Assembly (NCBI GenBank): GCA_030620515.1
Contig: JAUXEM010000010.1
Location: 1-40,153 of the forward strand
Length of the DNA: 40,153 bases
Source of the DNA: Salinivirgaceae bacterium
GTDB taxonomy: Bacteria; Bacteroidota; Bacteroidia; Bacteroidales; SZUA-534
Direction: 5' to 3'
The position numbers were made by a program, and so were the translations under genes. The notes beneath the pieces were generated by a model. That model did not search any database. It had not been told where the DNA came from and was given only the letters and a program-made list of their open reading frames with translations. Below, in pieces: positions 8,062 through 15,640 of this stretch; position 1 is the stretch's first letter, and every line of letters starts with the position of its first letter.

Positions 8062-8445
8062 TATAAAAAGGTATTAATTAACCCTAACTAGGGTAATAAA
8101 ATTGTTTTAAAATGCCTACTACCGACATTTCACAAAGGTAAAAACAACAACAACAAAATATATATTATAATGCCATTAAGATATTTACCTATTTGGCAAT
8201 ATCAAATTCTAATAAAAATATTACTTTCGCAAAGTAAAAATAAGTATTAAATAGATACAACATTTTAATTTATTTTGAGAAACAAAGTTAGATGTTCTGT
8301 TTATAATTGACAAGTACACAGTTAGCAGTTCCCAGTCAGTATTCCAATACTGAATACTGAGTACTGAGTACTACTTTATAAAAACATTGAACATTATAAA
8401 TTTTACTTTCGAAAACAAAAGATGAAGTGTCATAAATAAAATAAT
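8062..8445. other. Divergent intergenic region between tadA and aspS
   Basis: The region carries transcription starts for tadA (leftward) and aspS (rightward). Two copies of TACTTTCG, close to the -7 box TAnnTTTG, occur at 8222-8229 and 8404-8411; the second is well placed for aspS. A short repetitive patch is listed separately. I see no gene here. Confidence 0.45.
8313..8373. repeat. Short palindromic and tandem repeat patch upstream of aspS
   Basis: TCAGTATT (8336-8343) and AATACTGA (8346-8353) form an 8-bp inverted repeat with a 2-base spacer. It is followed by tandem ACTGAGT-type units to about 8372. Preceding words of the form AGTTAGCAGTTCCCAGT resemble simple dispersed repeats in Bacteroidota genomes. 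Only one copy is in the window. Confidence 0.4.
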
Positions 8446-10203
8446 ATGTATCGTACGCACACTTGTGGAGAGCTAAGAGCAGAGAATATTGGAAATAGTG
8501 TTACCCTTAGCGGATGGGTTCAAAAAGCCCGTGTATTAGGAGGTATGTCCTTTGTTGATTTACGTGACCGATATGGTATTACACAATTAGTTTTCGATGA
8601 TTCGAAAAATGCTGATGTAGCTAAGCAAGCTCAAGAATTAGGTCGTGAATTTGTTATTTCGATTACTGGAGAAGTTATTGAGCGCCAAAGCAAAAATAGC
8701 AAAATGTCTACTGGCGATATTGAAATAGTGGTTGATAAATTAACCATCTTAAATAAATCGGAAATTCCACCTTTCACCATTGAAGACAATACCGATGGTG
8801 GAGATGAGCTACGCATGAAATATCGTTACTTAGATTTAAGACGTGCCCCATTGCAAAAAGCATTAGAGCTACGACATAAAATGGGTATTGAGGTACGTAC
8901 ATTTTTACACAATCAGGGTTTTTATGAAATTGAAACTCCTTACTTAATAAAATCAACTCCTGAAGGAGCTCGTGATTTTGTGGTTCCATCGCGCATGAAT
9001 TCAAATCAGTTTTATGCCTTACCACAATCGCCACAAACTTTTAAGCAATTGTTAATGATTGCAGGTTACGATAAGTATTTTCAAATTGTAAAATGCTTTC
9101 GCGATGAAGACTTAAGAGCCGATCGTCAACCTGAATTTACACAGATTGACTGCGAAATGGCTTTTGTGGAAAGAGACGATATTTTAAACATGTTCGAAAA
9201 TTTAGCGAAACATCTTTTCAAAAGTATTAAAGGATTTTCTTATGATGGCGATTTTCCAAAAATGGCTTATAGCCAAGCTATAGAACAATATGGCAACGAC
9301 AAGCCTGATACGCGTTTTGGCATGCTTTTTAATGATATTACTGAAATGGTTCATGGAAAAGGATTTGTTGTTTTTGATAGTGCCGAATACGTTGCTGGCA
9401 TTTGTGCTGAAGGATTAGCATCTTACTCTCGTAAAGAGCTTGATAAATTAATTGATTTTGTTAAAAAACCACAAATTGGTGCAAAAGGATTGGTTTACGT
9501 TAAAGTGAACGAAGATGGTACGTTTAAATCGAGTGTAGATAAATTTTTTGATGCAAATGAACAAAAAGCATGGGCTGAAAAAATGGGTGCAAAACCAGGC
9601 GACTTGCTCTTAATTTTAGCTGGCAACAAAAGACAAACACAGAGTGCATTAAGTGAGTTGCGCCTTGAAATGGGAAGCCGACTAGGATTAATGGATAAAA
9701 ATACCTACTCGCCACTATGGGTAGTTGATTTCCCATTATTAGAATGGGACGAAAAAAGCGGTAGATTTCATGCCATGCACCATCCATTCACATCGCCAAA
9801 ACCTGAGGATTTACAGTTATTTGATACTGACCCAGGTAAAATGAATGCCAATGCTTACGATTTAGTAATTAATGGCGTTGAAATTGGTGGTGGCTCAATT
9901 CGTATTCACGATAAAGATTTACAAGCCAAAATGTTTAAAGCTTTAGGCTTTTCAAAAGAAGAGGCTGAAGAGCAATTTGGATTCTTAATGAATGCCTTTA
10001 AATACGGCGCACCACCTCATGGTGGCGTAGCTTTTGGTTTCGACCGTTGGGTATCGTTATTTGCCGGATTCGATTCAATTCGTGACACTATAGCATTCCC
10101 CAAAAACAATTCAGGTAGAGACGTAATGATTGACTCTCCATCTAACATAGCTCCTGAGCAATTAAATGAGTTAAACCTTTCGCTTACCAAGCCTACTGAG
10201 TAA
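8446..10203 (+). CDS. aspS: Aspartyl-tRNA synthetase
   Basis: The 585-aa length fits bacterial-type AspRS. The N-terminal OB-fold anticodon-binding domain covers about residues 1-105 ([20 protein letters not shown]). The class II catalytic core carries motif 2, [18 protein letters not shown], at about 218-235, and motif 3, GVAFGFDRW, near 527-535. The bacterial insertion (GAD) domain lies between them. It charges tRNA-Asp. Without the rest of the genome I cannot say whether it also mischarges tRNA-Asn. A terminator-like hairpin follows. Confidence 0.97.
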   Translation: MYRTHTCGELRAENIGNSVTLSGWVQKARVLGGMSFVDLRDRYGITQLVFDDSKNADVAKQAQELGREFVISITGEVIERQSKNSKMSTGDIEIVVDKLTILNKSEIPPFTIEDNTDGGDELRMKYRYLDLRRAPLQKALELRHKMGIEVRTFLHNQGFYEIETPYLIKSTPEGARDFVVPSRMNSNQFYALPQSPQTFKQLLMIAGYDKYFQIVKCFRDEDLRADRQPEFTQIDCEMAFVERDDILNMFENLAKHLFKSIKGFSYDGDFPKMAYSQAIEQYGNDKPDTRFGMLFNDITEMVHGKGFVVFDSAEYVAGICAEGLASYSRKELDKLIDFVKKPQIGAKGLVYVKVNEDGTFKSSVDKFFDANEQKAWAEKMGAKPGDLLLILAGNKRQTQSALSELRLEMGSRLGLMDKNTYSPLWVVDFPLLEWDEKSGRFHAMHHPFTSPKPEDLQLFDTDPGKMNANAYDLVINGVEIGGGSIRIHDKDLQAKMFKALGFSKEEAEEQFGFLMNAFKYGAPPHGGVAFGFDRWVSLFAGFDSIRDTIAFPKNNSGRDVMIDSPSNIAPEQLNELNLSLTKPTE

Positions 10204-10225
10204 AAAACATACTAAATTATTATAT

Positions 10226-10251
10226 AAAGGTCTGCTATTTGGCAGGCCTTT
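10226..10251 (+). terminator. Terminator-like hairpin after aspS
   Basis: AAAGGTCTGC (10226-10235) pairs with GCAGGCCTTT (10242-10251), with one G-U pair, around a 6-base loop. There is only a short T run, so it may be a weak terminator or a transcript-end stabiliser. Confidence 0.55.
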
Positions 10252-10377
10252 ACTGCTAGGTGCCACTGACGTTAAGCAAGTTGTTAACATTATTTTATTA
10301 ATAACTTAATCAGTTATTTTATACAACCTGTCTTTTCAAATAATATATTTGACTCAGTAAAAAAAAGTAAAACTTAT

Positions 10378-10680
10378 ATGTTAACTACAAAGTTTTTAAG
10401 TGGAGCAATTGAAGCATCGTTAATAGGTACGGTGAAAGTAAATTGCAATATCTCAAAGGAATTTGAAGCTAAACTAATTGAACTAATTGGGAAAACAGAG
10501 CGGCTCATTCTAAATTTAGAAGGTGTTCGATTTATTGACACTTATGGCTTTGAAGCTTTGATTAACACAAAACAACAAGCTAAAAATAAAAGCATAATTA
10601 TAAAAAATGCTAACGAAGATATAAGAGAGCTTTTTAAACTTTTAAATCTAGATGAAGAATTTCAATTCAGTGAAAATTAA
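10378..10680 (+). CDS. STAS-domain (anti-sigma antagonist-like) protein
   Basis: The 100-aa protein is a single STAS domain: beta strand, helix (residues about 29-42), then the core LILNLEGVRFIDTYGFEALI and a C-terminal helix (EDIRELFKLL). STAS proteins such as SpoIIAA are switched by phosphorylation of a Ser in a DSSG loop. Here the loop reads DTYG at about residues 54-57, so the usual phospho-Ser position is Tyr, with Thr beside it. No anti-sigma kinase gene is nearby. It may be a non-classical or constitutively active partner-switch protein; a SiaC-family protein, also from partner-switch signalling, is encoded at 13360. Confidence 0.75.
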   Translation: MLTTKFLSGAIEASLIGTVKVNCNISKEFEAKLIELIGKTERLILNLEGVRFIDTYGFEALINTKQQAKNKSIIIKNANEDIRELFKLLNLDEEFQFSEN

Positions 10681-11019
10681 TATTGCGATTAATATTATTT
10701 AATTAGTAGTATTGGAATGCTGAAATAACACTCATTAATCATAATAGAGCTATGGTTAGTTCTTTGCTCTGTTTTTGGGATAATTAAATAAATAGCCTAG
10801 GCATTCTCAATTTTACTAAAGGTTTAATCAGAAATAAGTTCGACAACTTAGAAATAAGATTTTGTGCATATATAAAGTTAAAAAACGTAACAATATCAGA
10901 GTTACTGTGAGTATTTTTAATTCTATATATGTGCAAAAGGTGTTTGTCAAAATCGTAAGTTATTTTTGAGTGAACCCTAAATACTTTATTACTTTCACAC
11001 ACAATAAAAAAACACTCTT
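10681..11019. other. Intergenic region before the PatB-type gene
   Basis: About 340 bases with no convincing gene. A minus-strand frame (10784-11002) exists but lacks protein-like composition. TACTTTCA at 10990-10997, a near match to the -7 box, lies 22 bases before the ATG at 11020 and is the likely promoter. Confidence 0.4.
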
Positions 11020-12195
11020 ATGAAATTCAATTTTGATGAAATTATAGACCGAAAAAATACTAATTGCATTAAGTACGATGCAATGGAGCTATATATTAAT
11101 GCCAACGAAAATGCTACTCCAATGTGGGTTGCAGATATGGATTTTAGAGCTGCTCCTTGCATTACCGAAGCAATACAAAAGAAGTTAGATCATGGTGTTT
11201 TTGGCTATGGAATAAAACCCGATGCATTTTATAATAGCATTACAAATTGGATGCATAAAAGACATGGTTGGAATATTAAAAAAGAATGGATATCGTTTAG
11301 CCCAGGAGTAGTTGCTGGTTTTACTATTGCCATTCAGCAATTTACAAACCCTGGCGATAAAATAATTGTACAACCTCCCGTTTACTTCCCATTTTCACAT
11401 TCCATTAACGATACAGGAAGACAATTGGTAAATAATCCGCTAAAACTTGAAAATGGTCGATTACAAATTGATTTTAACGAATTGATAGAAAAAATTACTC
11501 CAGATGTTAAAATGCTATTACTGTGTAACCCACATAACCCAGGAGGTAGTGTTTGGAAAAAAGAGGAGCTGAAAAAACTAAGCGAGATTTGCATTAAAAA
11601 TAATATACTAGTAGTTTCCGATGAAATACATGCTGACGTTATTTTTGCACCAAATAAACATATTCCCTATGCAAGCATATCAGAGAAAGCTGCTCAGCAA
11701 TCAATTACAGTAATGTCGCACAGTAAAACCTTTAATGTAGCCGGACTAACTACTAGCTATGTAATAATTCCTAATAAGCAATTACTTTTAGATTATAACC
11801 GAGCATTAAATATCCCACACCTAGGAATGGGAAATATTTTTGGCATCGAAGCACTAATTGCTTCCTACACTAATGGTGAAGAATGGTTAGAGCAATTGTT
11901 ATCTTATCTGGAAACAAATACGAAATACGTTATTGATTTTTTCGAAAAGCATTTAAATAAAATGACAGTAATTATTCCAGAATCGACATTTTTAATATGG
12001 ATTGATTGCCGAAAAACAAGCTGGAACATTGAGCAGATAAACGATTTCTTTTTGAACAAAGCAAATGTAGCTGTTAACGAAGGAAGTATTTTTGGTGCTG
12101 GAGGCGAAGGTTTTATTCGATTAAATATTGGATGCCCATTAAGTGTTGTTGAAAAAGCACTGAAGCAAATAAAAGAATCTTTTGATAAATTATAA
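11020..12195 (+). CDS. PatB/MalY-type PLP-dependent C-S lyase or aminotransferase
   Basis: The 391-aa fold type I PLP enzyme shows the MalY/PatB signature. It starts FDEIIDRKNTNCIKYD, then has PMWVADMDF and GVFGYG. LLCNPHNPGG binds the cofactor region, and VVSDEIHADV supplies the Asp that pairs with the pyridine nitrogen. The Schiff-base lysine is in HSKTFNVAGL at about residue 236. Family members cleave cystathionine or cysteine conjugates to thiol, pyruvate and ammonia; aminotransferase activity is also known. The gene stands alone with a promoter-like box upstream and a very strong terminator downstream. The exact substrate is not determined. Confidence 0.9.
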   Translation: MKFNFDEIIDRKNTNCIKYDAMELYINANENATPMWVADMDFRAAPCITEAIQKKLDHGVFGYGIKPDAFYNSITNWMHKRHGWNIKKEWISFSPGVVAGFTIAIQQFTNPGDKIIVQPPVYFPFSHSINDTGRQLVNNPLKLENGRLQIDFNELIEKITPDVKMLLLCNPHNPGGSVWKKEELKKLSEICIKNNILVVSDEIHADVIFAPNKHIPYASISEKAAQQSITVMSHSKTFNVAGLTTSYVIIPNKQLLLDYNRALNIPHLGMGNIFGIEALIASYTNGEEWLEQLLSYLETNTKYVIDFFEKHLNKMTVIIPESTFLIWIDCRKTSWNIEQINDFFLNKANVAVNEGSIFGAGGEGFIRLNIGCPLSVVEKALKQIKESFDKL

Positions 12196-12250
12196 AACAA
12201 GGAGCTTGAATTTTTGACTGTTCATTCAAAAATTCAAGCTCCTTGTTTTA
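12193..12250. terminator. Bidirectional terminator with a 25-bp perfect stem
   Basis: Bases 12193-12217 are exactly complementary to 12226-12250, with an 8-base loop. The outer stem reads TAAAACAAGGAGC, so each strand ends in a T-rich run and transcription from both sides could stop. It lies between convergent genes (PatB-type, plus; crcB, minus). The left arm overlaps the last 3 bases of the PatB-type gene, its TAA stop codon. Confidence 0.9.
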
Positions 12251-12253
12251 TAG

Positions 12254-12634
12254 TTAACTTATTATTTTAACAAAGGCTATTCCTACCCAAACCATTAACA
12301 AACTAAGTATAATACTTAATGAAACATAAGCCATTAAAGGAAAAAACTCACCTAGCTTAATCATATTAAATTTGTCTAATGCGAACGATGAAAAGGTAGT
12401 AAAACCACCACAAAAACCAACAGCAACCAATAACCTTATTTCCTGCGAGAATAAACCTTGTTTATCTACAATTGCATATACAATTCCAATTATTAAACTT
12501 CCCAATACATTTGCTGTAATAGTTCCCCAAGGGAAAGTTGAACCTGTAGCTTTTACAAACCATTCTTGAACTAAGAATCTACAAACCGATCCTAAAAAAC
12601 CACCAGACCCCACAAGAAATAGCATCTTTACCAT
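12254..12634 (-). CDS. crcB: CrcB/Fluc fluoride ion channel
   Basis: The 126-aa membrane protein has four helices and the family motifs in order: GGFLGSVCRF at residues 11-20, GTITANVLGSLIIG near 41-54 and GFCGGFTTFSSF near 73-84. CrcB/Fluc forms antiparallel dimers that export toxic fluoride. Only one copy is present, so a homodimer is expected. No fluoride riboswitch is apparent in the roughly 100 bases upstream. Confidence 0.95.
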   Translation of the reverse strand: MVKMLFLVGSGGFLGSVCRFLVQEWFVKATGSTFPWGTITANVLGSLIIGIVYAIVDKQGLFSQEIRLLVAVGFCGGFTTFSSFALDKFNMIKLGEFFPLMAYVSLSIILSLLMVWVGIAFVKIIS

Positions 12635-12675
12635 ATTTTATACCTCTTAAATTCAACAAACAATTTGAAAAAACC

Positions 12676-12683
12676 TACTTTTG
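12676..12683 (+). promoter_or_regulatory. -7 promoter box for the 12757 membrane-protein gene
   Basis: TACTTTTG matches TAnnTTTG and lies 73 bases before the ATG at 12757, between divergent genes. Confidence 0.45.
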
Positions 12684-12756
12684 TAATGCAAATATCACAA
12701 TATTAAATGCAAATTGTTGTCCATATAAAATTTATTTGAATCCAATACCTAATATC

Positions 12757-13236
12757 ATGACTAAAAAAAAGCTCGTTTCATTAACTTATTTGATCTTAAC
12801 ATTAGCTGGAGCATTCCTACTCATAAGTCTTTCCTTAAAAACAAGCAATGTCCTTAGCTCTAACCCTCTTTCTATGCAAGACGTTCAATTAGAGTATAAT
12901 TCCTTACAAAAACAGACAAGCTTAGTAAGTATTATCGTATTTATTGTCCTGCTTTTGATAGGATTTATAAATTATTACACAAACTCTAATTCAAAGTACA
13001 TTGTTTTAGCAAACTTACTTTATATTCCTGTTACATTATTTAATTATGTTTCGTTAAATTATAGTTTTCACAAGATGCAAGGCGTTGAACCAAATGACTC
13101 TACAGGATTTTGGCTCTTGCTTTTTATTGGAATATTCTATATTATTGGTGCAATTGTTATATCAGTAATTGGCTACTTAACTATACGTAATTTAGTAAAA
13201 AGAGCAAAACCGCACCGCAATAACAACTCAATATAA
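12757..13236 (+). CDS. Four-helix membrane protein of unknown function
   Basis: I choose the ATG at 12757 (159 aa); a TTG 7 codons upstream is possible but weaker. Predicted helices lie at about residues 7-27, 52-74, 80-97 and 121-149, followed by a basic tail (RNLVKRAKPHRNNN) that should be cytoplasmic. An extracytoplasmic loop after helix 1 is polar. The layout resembles small Bacteroidota DUF4293-like membrane proteins, but I see no diagnostic motif. It has its own promoter box and stands apart from its neighbours. Confidence 0.7.
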   Translation: MTKKKLVSLTYLILTLAGAFLLISLSLKTSNVLSSNPLSMQDVQLEYNSLQKQTSLVSIIVFIVLLLIGFINYYTNSNSKYIVLANLLYIPVTLFNYVSLNYSFHKMQGVEPNDSTGFWLLLFIGIFYIIGAIVISVIGYLTIRNLVKRAKPHRNNNSI

Positions 13237-13278
13237 TAAATTATTGGGTTGTATTTTAGGTAAAAATCAATTATTTTG

Positions 13279-13286
13279 TAACTTTG
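13279..13286 (+). promoter_or_regulatory. -7 promoter box of the SiaC-family gene
   Basis: TAACTTTG matches TAnnTTTG, 73 bases before the ATG at 13360. Confidence 0.5.
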
Positions 13287-13359
13287 ATACAATTAGGTAT
13301 AGATGCCAACGATTAAGCTTGGTTAAGAAGTAGCAATTAAACAGTCAAATTAAAAGAAA

Positions 13360-13758
13360 ATGAGCACCATAACCCCACTAATTATTGAGAAAACTACCAA
13401 AACTCCTCAAATAATTTTCGATCCATCAAATAATTTATATGAAATTTCGGGTAGATCGCTGCCAGAAAATGTTGTAAAAACCTATGAGCCTGTTTTACGA
13501 TGGATTGACCAAAACCTAGGGAAAATTCAGGAAGGCGTAGTGTTTACTTTCAGAGTAGATTATTTAAATTCTGCTTCAGCTAAAATGATATCATTAATAC
13601 TCACAAAATTAGAAGAGTATTATAAATCAGGCATTAGCATTGAAGTAAAATGGTACTACAATTTTGACGATGACGATATTCAAAGTGAAGGTGAAATTTA
13701 TGCTAAACTTAAAAAAATTCCAATTACACTAATTGGAATTGACGATAACGATGAATAA
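13360..13758 (+). CDS. SiaC-family regulatory phosphoprotein (DUF1987)
   Basis: The 132-aa protein matches the DUF1987/SiaC family in length and core motif. An early strand carries FDPSNNLYEISGRSLPENV (about residues 21-39). The signature FRVDYLNSASAKMI (about 64-77) contains the Ser/Thr region that is phosphorylated in SiaC. In Pseudomonas, SiaC is controlled by the kinase SiaB and phosphatase SiaA and activates a diguanylate cyclase. None of those partners is visible here, so the partners must be encoded elsewhere or the role differs. A strong terminator follows. Confidence 0.85.
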   Translation: MSTITPLIIEKTTKTPQIIFDPSNNLYEISGRSLPENVVKTYEPVLRWIDQNLGKIQEGVVFTFRVDYLNSASAKMISLILTKLEEYYKSGISIEVKWYYNFDDDDIQSEGEIYAKLKKIPITLIGIDDNDE

Positions 13759-13777
13759 AAAACATTTAACTTTGAGT

Positions 13778-13815
13778 AAAAAGGGATTGTATTGAAATTG
13801 ATACAGTCCCTTTTT
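13778..13815 (+). terminator. Intrinsic terminator of the SiaC-family gene
   Basis: AAAAAGGGATTGTAT (13778-13792) pairs with ATACAGTCCCTTTTT (13801-13815) with one mismatch and an 8-base loop, ending in a T run. Confidence 0.8.
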
Positions 13816-13825
13816 GTTTGTAATT

Positions 13826-13860
13826 GGGGGTCTTTGAAAAAAGCAGTTTTCAAAGCCCCC
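13826..13860. repeat. Second hairpin between the SiaC-family gene and abiEi
   Basis: GGGGG and CTTTGAAAA (13826-13840, with a one-base bulge at 13831) pair with TTTTCAAAGCCCCC (13847-13860). It is a strong 14-bp hairpin but has no T run on either side. It separates the AbiE module from the SiaC gene and could insulate it. Confidence 0.55.
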
Positions 13861-13961
13861 CTATAACAAATGGCCATTAAAACTTCAATGAAAAAATAAA
13901 TGAACAATCACATATTTTGTATATTATTTCGATAATATTCGATTTTCTATACAATATTTAC

Positions 13962-13969
13962 TATCTTTG
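13962..13969 (+). promoter_or_regulatory. -7 promoter box of the AbiE pair
   Basis: TATCTTTG matches TAnnTTTG, 23 bases before the abiEi ATG. AbiEi-type antitoxins commonly repress their own promoter, so an operator may lie near; several ATATT/AATAT inverted words at 13918-13958 are candidates. Confidence 0.5.
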
Positions 13970-13992
13970 TTTTGTAATGTAAATTTTACGAA

Positions 13993-14622
13993 ATGCCCGA
14001 ACTGAAAGAATACGGAATTATACCAATAACACCATCGATACTTAACGAAAGCTTAAGTGCATATAAATCGCCAAAAGATAAAATTAGTTCTCTTGAAAAA
14101 TCAGGCGATTTAATACGTATTAAAAATGGCTTATATGTGGTTTCTAATAAAATAACAAATAAAAACCTATCACTTGAGCTAATCGCAAATCAAATATATG
14201 GTCCATCGTACATATCGTTTGAAAGTGCTTTATGGTATTATGGAATAATACCCGAAAGAGTTTACACTACAAAATCGGCATCAATGCAACGAGCCAAAAG
14301 TTATAATACACCAGTTGGTAATTTCGAATACATAAAAGTACCTGAAGAGTATTTTAGCATTGGCTTAAAGCATATTAATATTAAAAATGAGTACGCATTT
14401 TTAATTGCCACACCCGAAAAAGCATTGTGCGATTTAATAATGTGTACAGCTGGGTTAAGGTTACAATCGGTAAAAGCTATGCACGAATATATTTTTGAAG
14501 ACATGCGTATTGACATTGAATACATAAGCAACCTAAATTTAAATATAATTGAAGATTGCATACCATTTGGGTATAAAAAAAACGAGATGCGTCTTTTACA
14601 TAAACTATTAAGTAATGAATAG
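13993..14622 (+). CDS. AbiEi-type antitoxin, transcriptional regulator-like
   Basis: The 209-aa protein has an N-terminal winged-helix-like region (residues about 12-55, including SSLEKSGDLIRIKNGLYVVS). A core follows with IANQIYGPSYISFESALWYYGIIPE at about 72-96 and TPEKALCDLI at about 138-147, both typical of AbiEi family antitoxins. In type IV systems the antitoxin does not bind the toxin but counters its effect, and it often represses the operon. The stop overlaps the next gene by 8 bases, giving translational coupling to the nucleotidyltransferase. Family membership is clear from motifs and context. Confidence 0.85.
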   Translation: MPELKEYGIIPITPSILNESLSAYKSPKDKISSLEKSGDLIRIKNGLYVVSNKITNKNLSLELIANQIYGPSYISFESALWYYGIIPERVYTTKSASMQRAKSYNTPVGNFEYIKVPEEYFSIGLKHINIKNEYAFLIATPEKALCDLIMCTAGLRLQSVKAMHEYIFEDMRIDIEYISNLNLNIIEDCIPFGYKKNEMRLLHKLLSNE

Positions 14623-15448
14623 TGTTTTTGAACAGATGGTTGCAAAGTATACGGTTCAAACACAAGCCGACAAACTAAATGCTTACCACGAAGTGATGCA
14701 AGAAATAATTCTTTCTTCCCTGCAAAGGGAAGGATTTTTTAACCATGCCGCATTTTATGGTGGTACTTGTTTGCGTATTTTTCATAAACTCCCTCGTTTT
14801 TCAGAAGACATGGATTTTTCGCTTCTCGAAATAAACAAAAACTTTTCGCTTGAACCATACTTCGGTGCTATAGTAAAGGAATTTAAAGCTCTTGGGAGAG
14901 ATGTTACAATTAATAAAAAAGTTAAGAAGAACTTTTCGCAGGTTGAATCAGCATTTTTAAAAGACACTACCGAAGTTTATAACGTAGAATTTAAAACCGA
15001 ACGAACCGTAAAAATTAAAATTGAAGTAGATACCACTCCACCCCTTGAGTTTGCAACCGAAAACAAATTACTACTACTGCCTTTTTCGTTTATGACAAGG
15101 TGTTTTACACTGCCAAACTTATATGCAGGTAAAATGCATGCTTTGCTTTTTCGAAACTGGAAACATAGAGTAAAAGGTCGCGATTGGTACGATTTTGAAT
15201 GGTATGTAAAAAGTAGTGTAAAACTAAATTTTAATCACTTTAAAGTTCGTGCATTACAAAAAGGTTATTCAGGAAAAAACGAATTTACTAAAAAAGTATT
15301 TAAACAGTTATTACAAGAAAAAATTTCACAAACAAAAATAGAATTTGTAATAAATGATGTTAAACCATTTATAAATGACACCTCGGGCCTTGAGATATGG
15401 AGTACCGATTACTTTCTACAATTGGTTGATATGATTGTTTTTGAGTAA
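14615..15448 (+). CDS. AbiEii-type nucleotidyltransferase toxin
   Basis: The 277-aa protein carries the nucleotidyltransferase motif of the AbiEii/AbiGii (DUF1814) family. FYGGTCLRIFHKLPRFSEDMDFSL lies at about residues 47-70, with the GG and D-x-D signature. A third carboxylate region, VKIKIEVDT, is near 128-136. The C-terminal motif KMHALLFRNWKHRVKGRDWYD is near 169-189. Such toxins block growth by modifying nucleic acid, with tRNA as a proven target in some members. The key catalytic residues look intact, so the pair is probably functional. Neighbours are unrelated housekeeping genes, which fits an acquired defence module. Confidence 0.88.
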   Translation: MNSVFEQMVAKYTVQTQADKLNAYHEVMQEIILSSLQREGFFNHAAFYGGTCLRIFHKLPRFSEDMDFSLLEINKNFSLEPYFGAIVKEFKALGRDVTINKKVKKNFSQVESAFLKDTTEVYNVEFKTERTVKIKIEVDTTPPLEFATENKLLLLPFSFMTRCFTLPNLYAGKMHALLFRNWKHRVKGRDWYDFEWYVKSSVKLNFNHFKVRALQKGYSGKNEFTKKVFKQLLQEKISQTKIEFVINDVKPFINDTSGLEIWSTDYFLQLVDMIVFE

Positions 15449-15608
15449 ATAACCCCTTTTTGAAAACACCAATATCTGCGTTATGTTCACCAACAAAACC
15501 AGTAACTTACATAAGTAAACTCTTTATTTTATTAACTCGCAAGCCTTGCTATTGAAGTTTTCGTAAAAGGCACTTATAAAAAAGTAGTTTTCTATCTAAA
15601 TATTAAAT

Positions 15609-15616
15609 TAACTTTG
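15609..15616 (+). promoter_or_regulatory. -7 promoter box of mfd
   Basis: TAACTTTG, a full match to TAnnTTTG, lies 24 bases before the TTG start of mfd and supports that start. Confidence 0.55.
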
Positions 15617-15640
15617 CCCTACAAATAATAATTTAAAGCT

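Noticed and set aside
10784-11002. Minus-strand 72-codon open frame upstream of the PatB-type gene
   Set aside because: No protein-like motif or promoter box seen; it overlaps the likely PatB promoter (10990-10997). Composition looks like random AT-rich sequence.
12635-12735. Fluoride riboswitch upstream of crcB
   Set aside because: I could not find the pseudoknot-forming segments of that riboswitch; only AT-rich sequence and a promoter box for the opposite gene are visible.
15530-15590. Third copy of the MITE-like element before mfd
   Set aside because: Only the short word CGCAAGCCTT is shared; there are no terminal repeats or flanking duplication.
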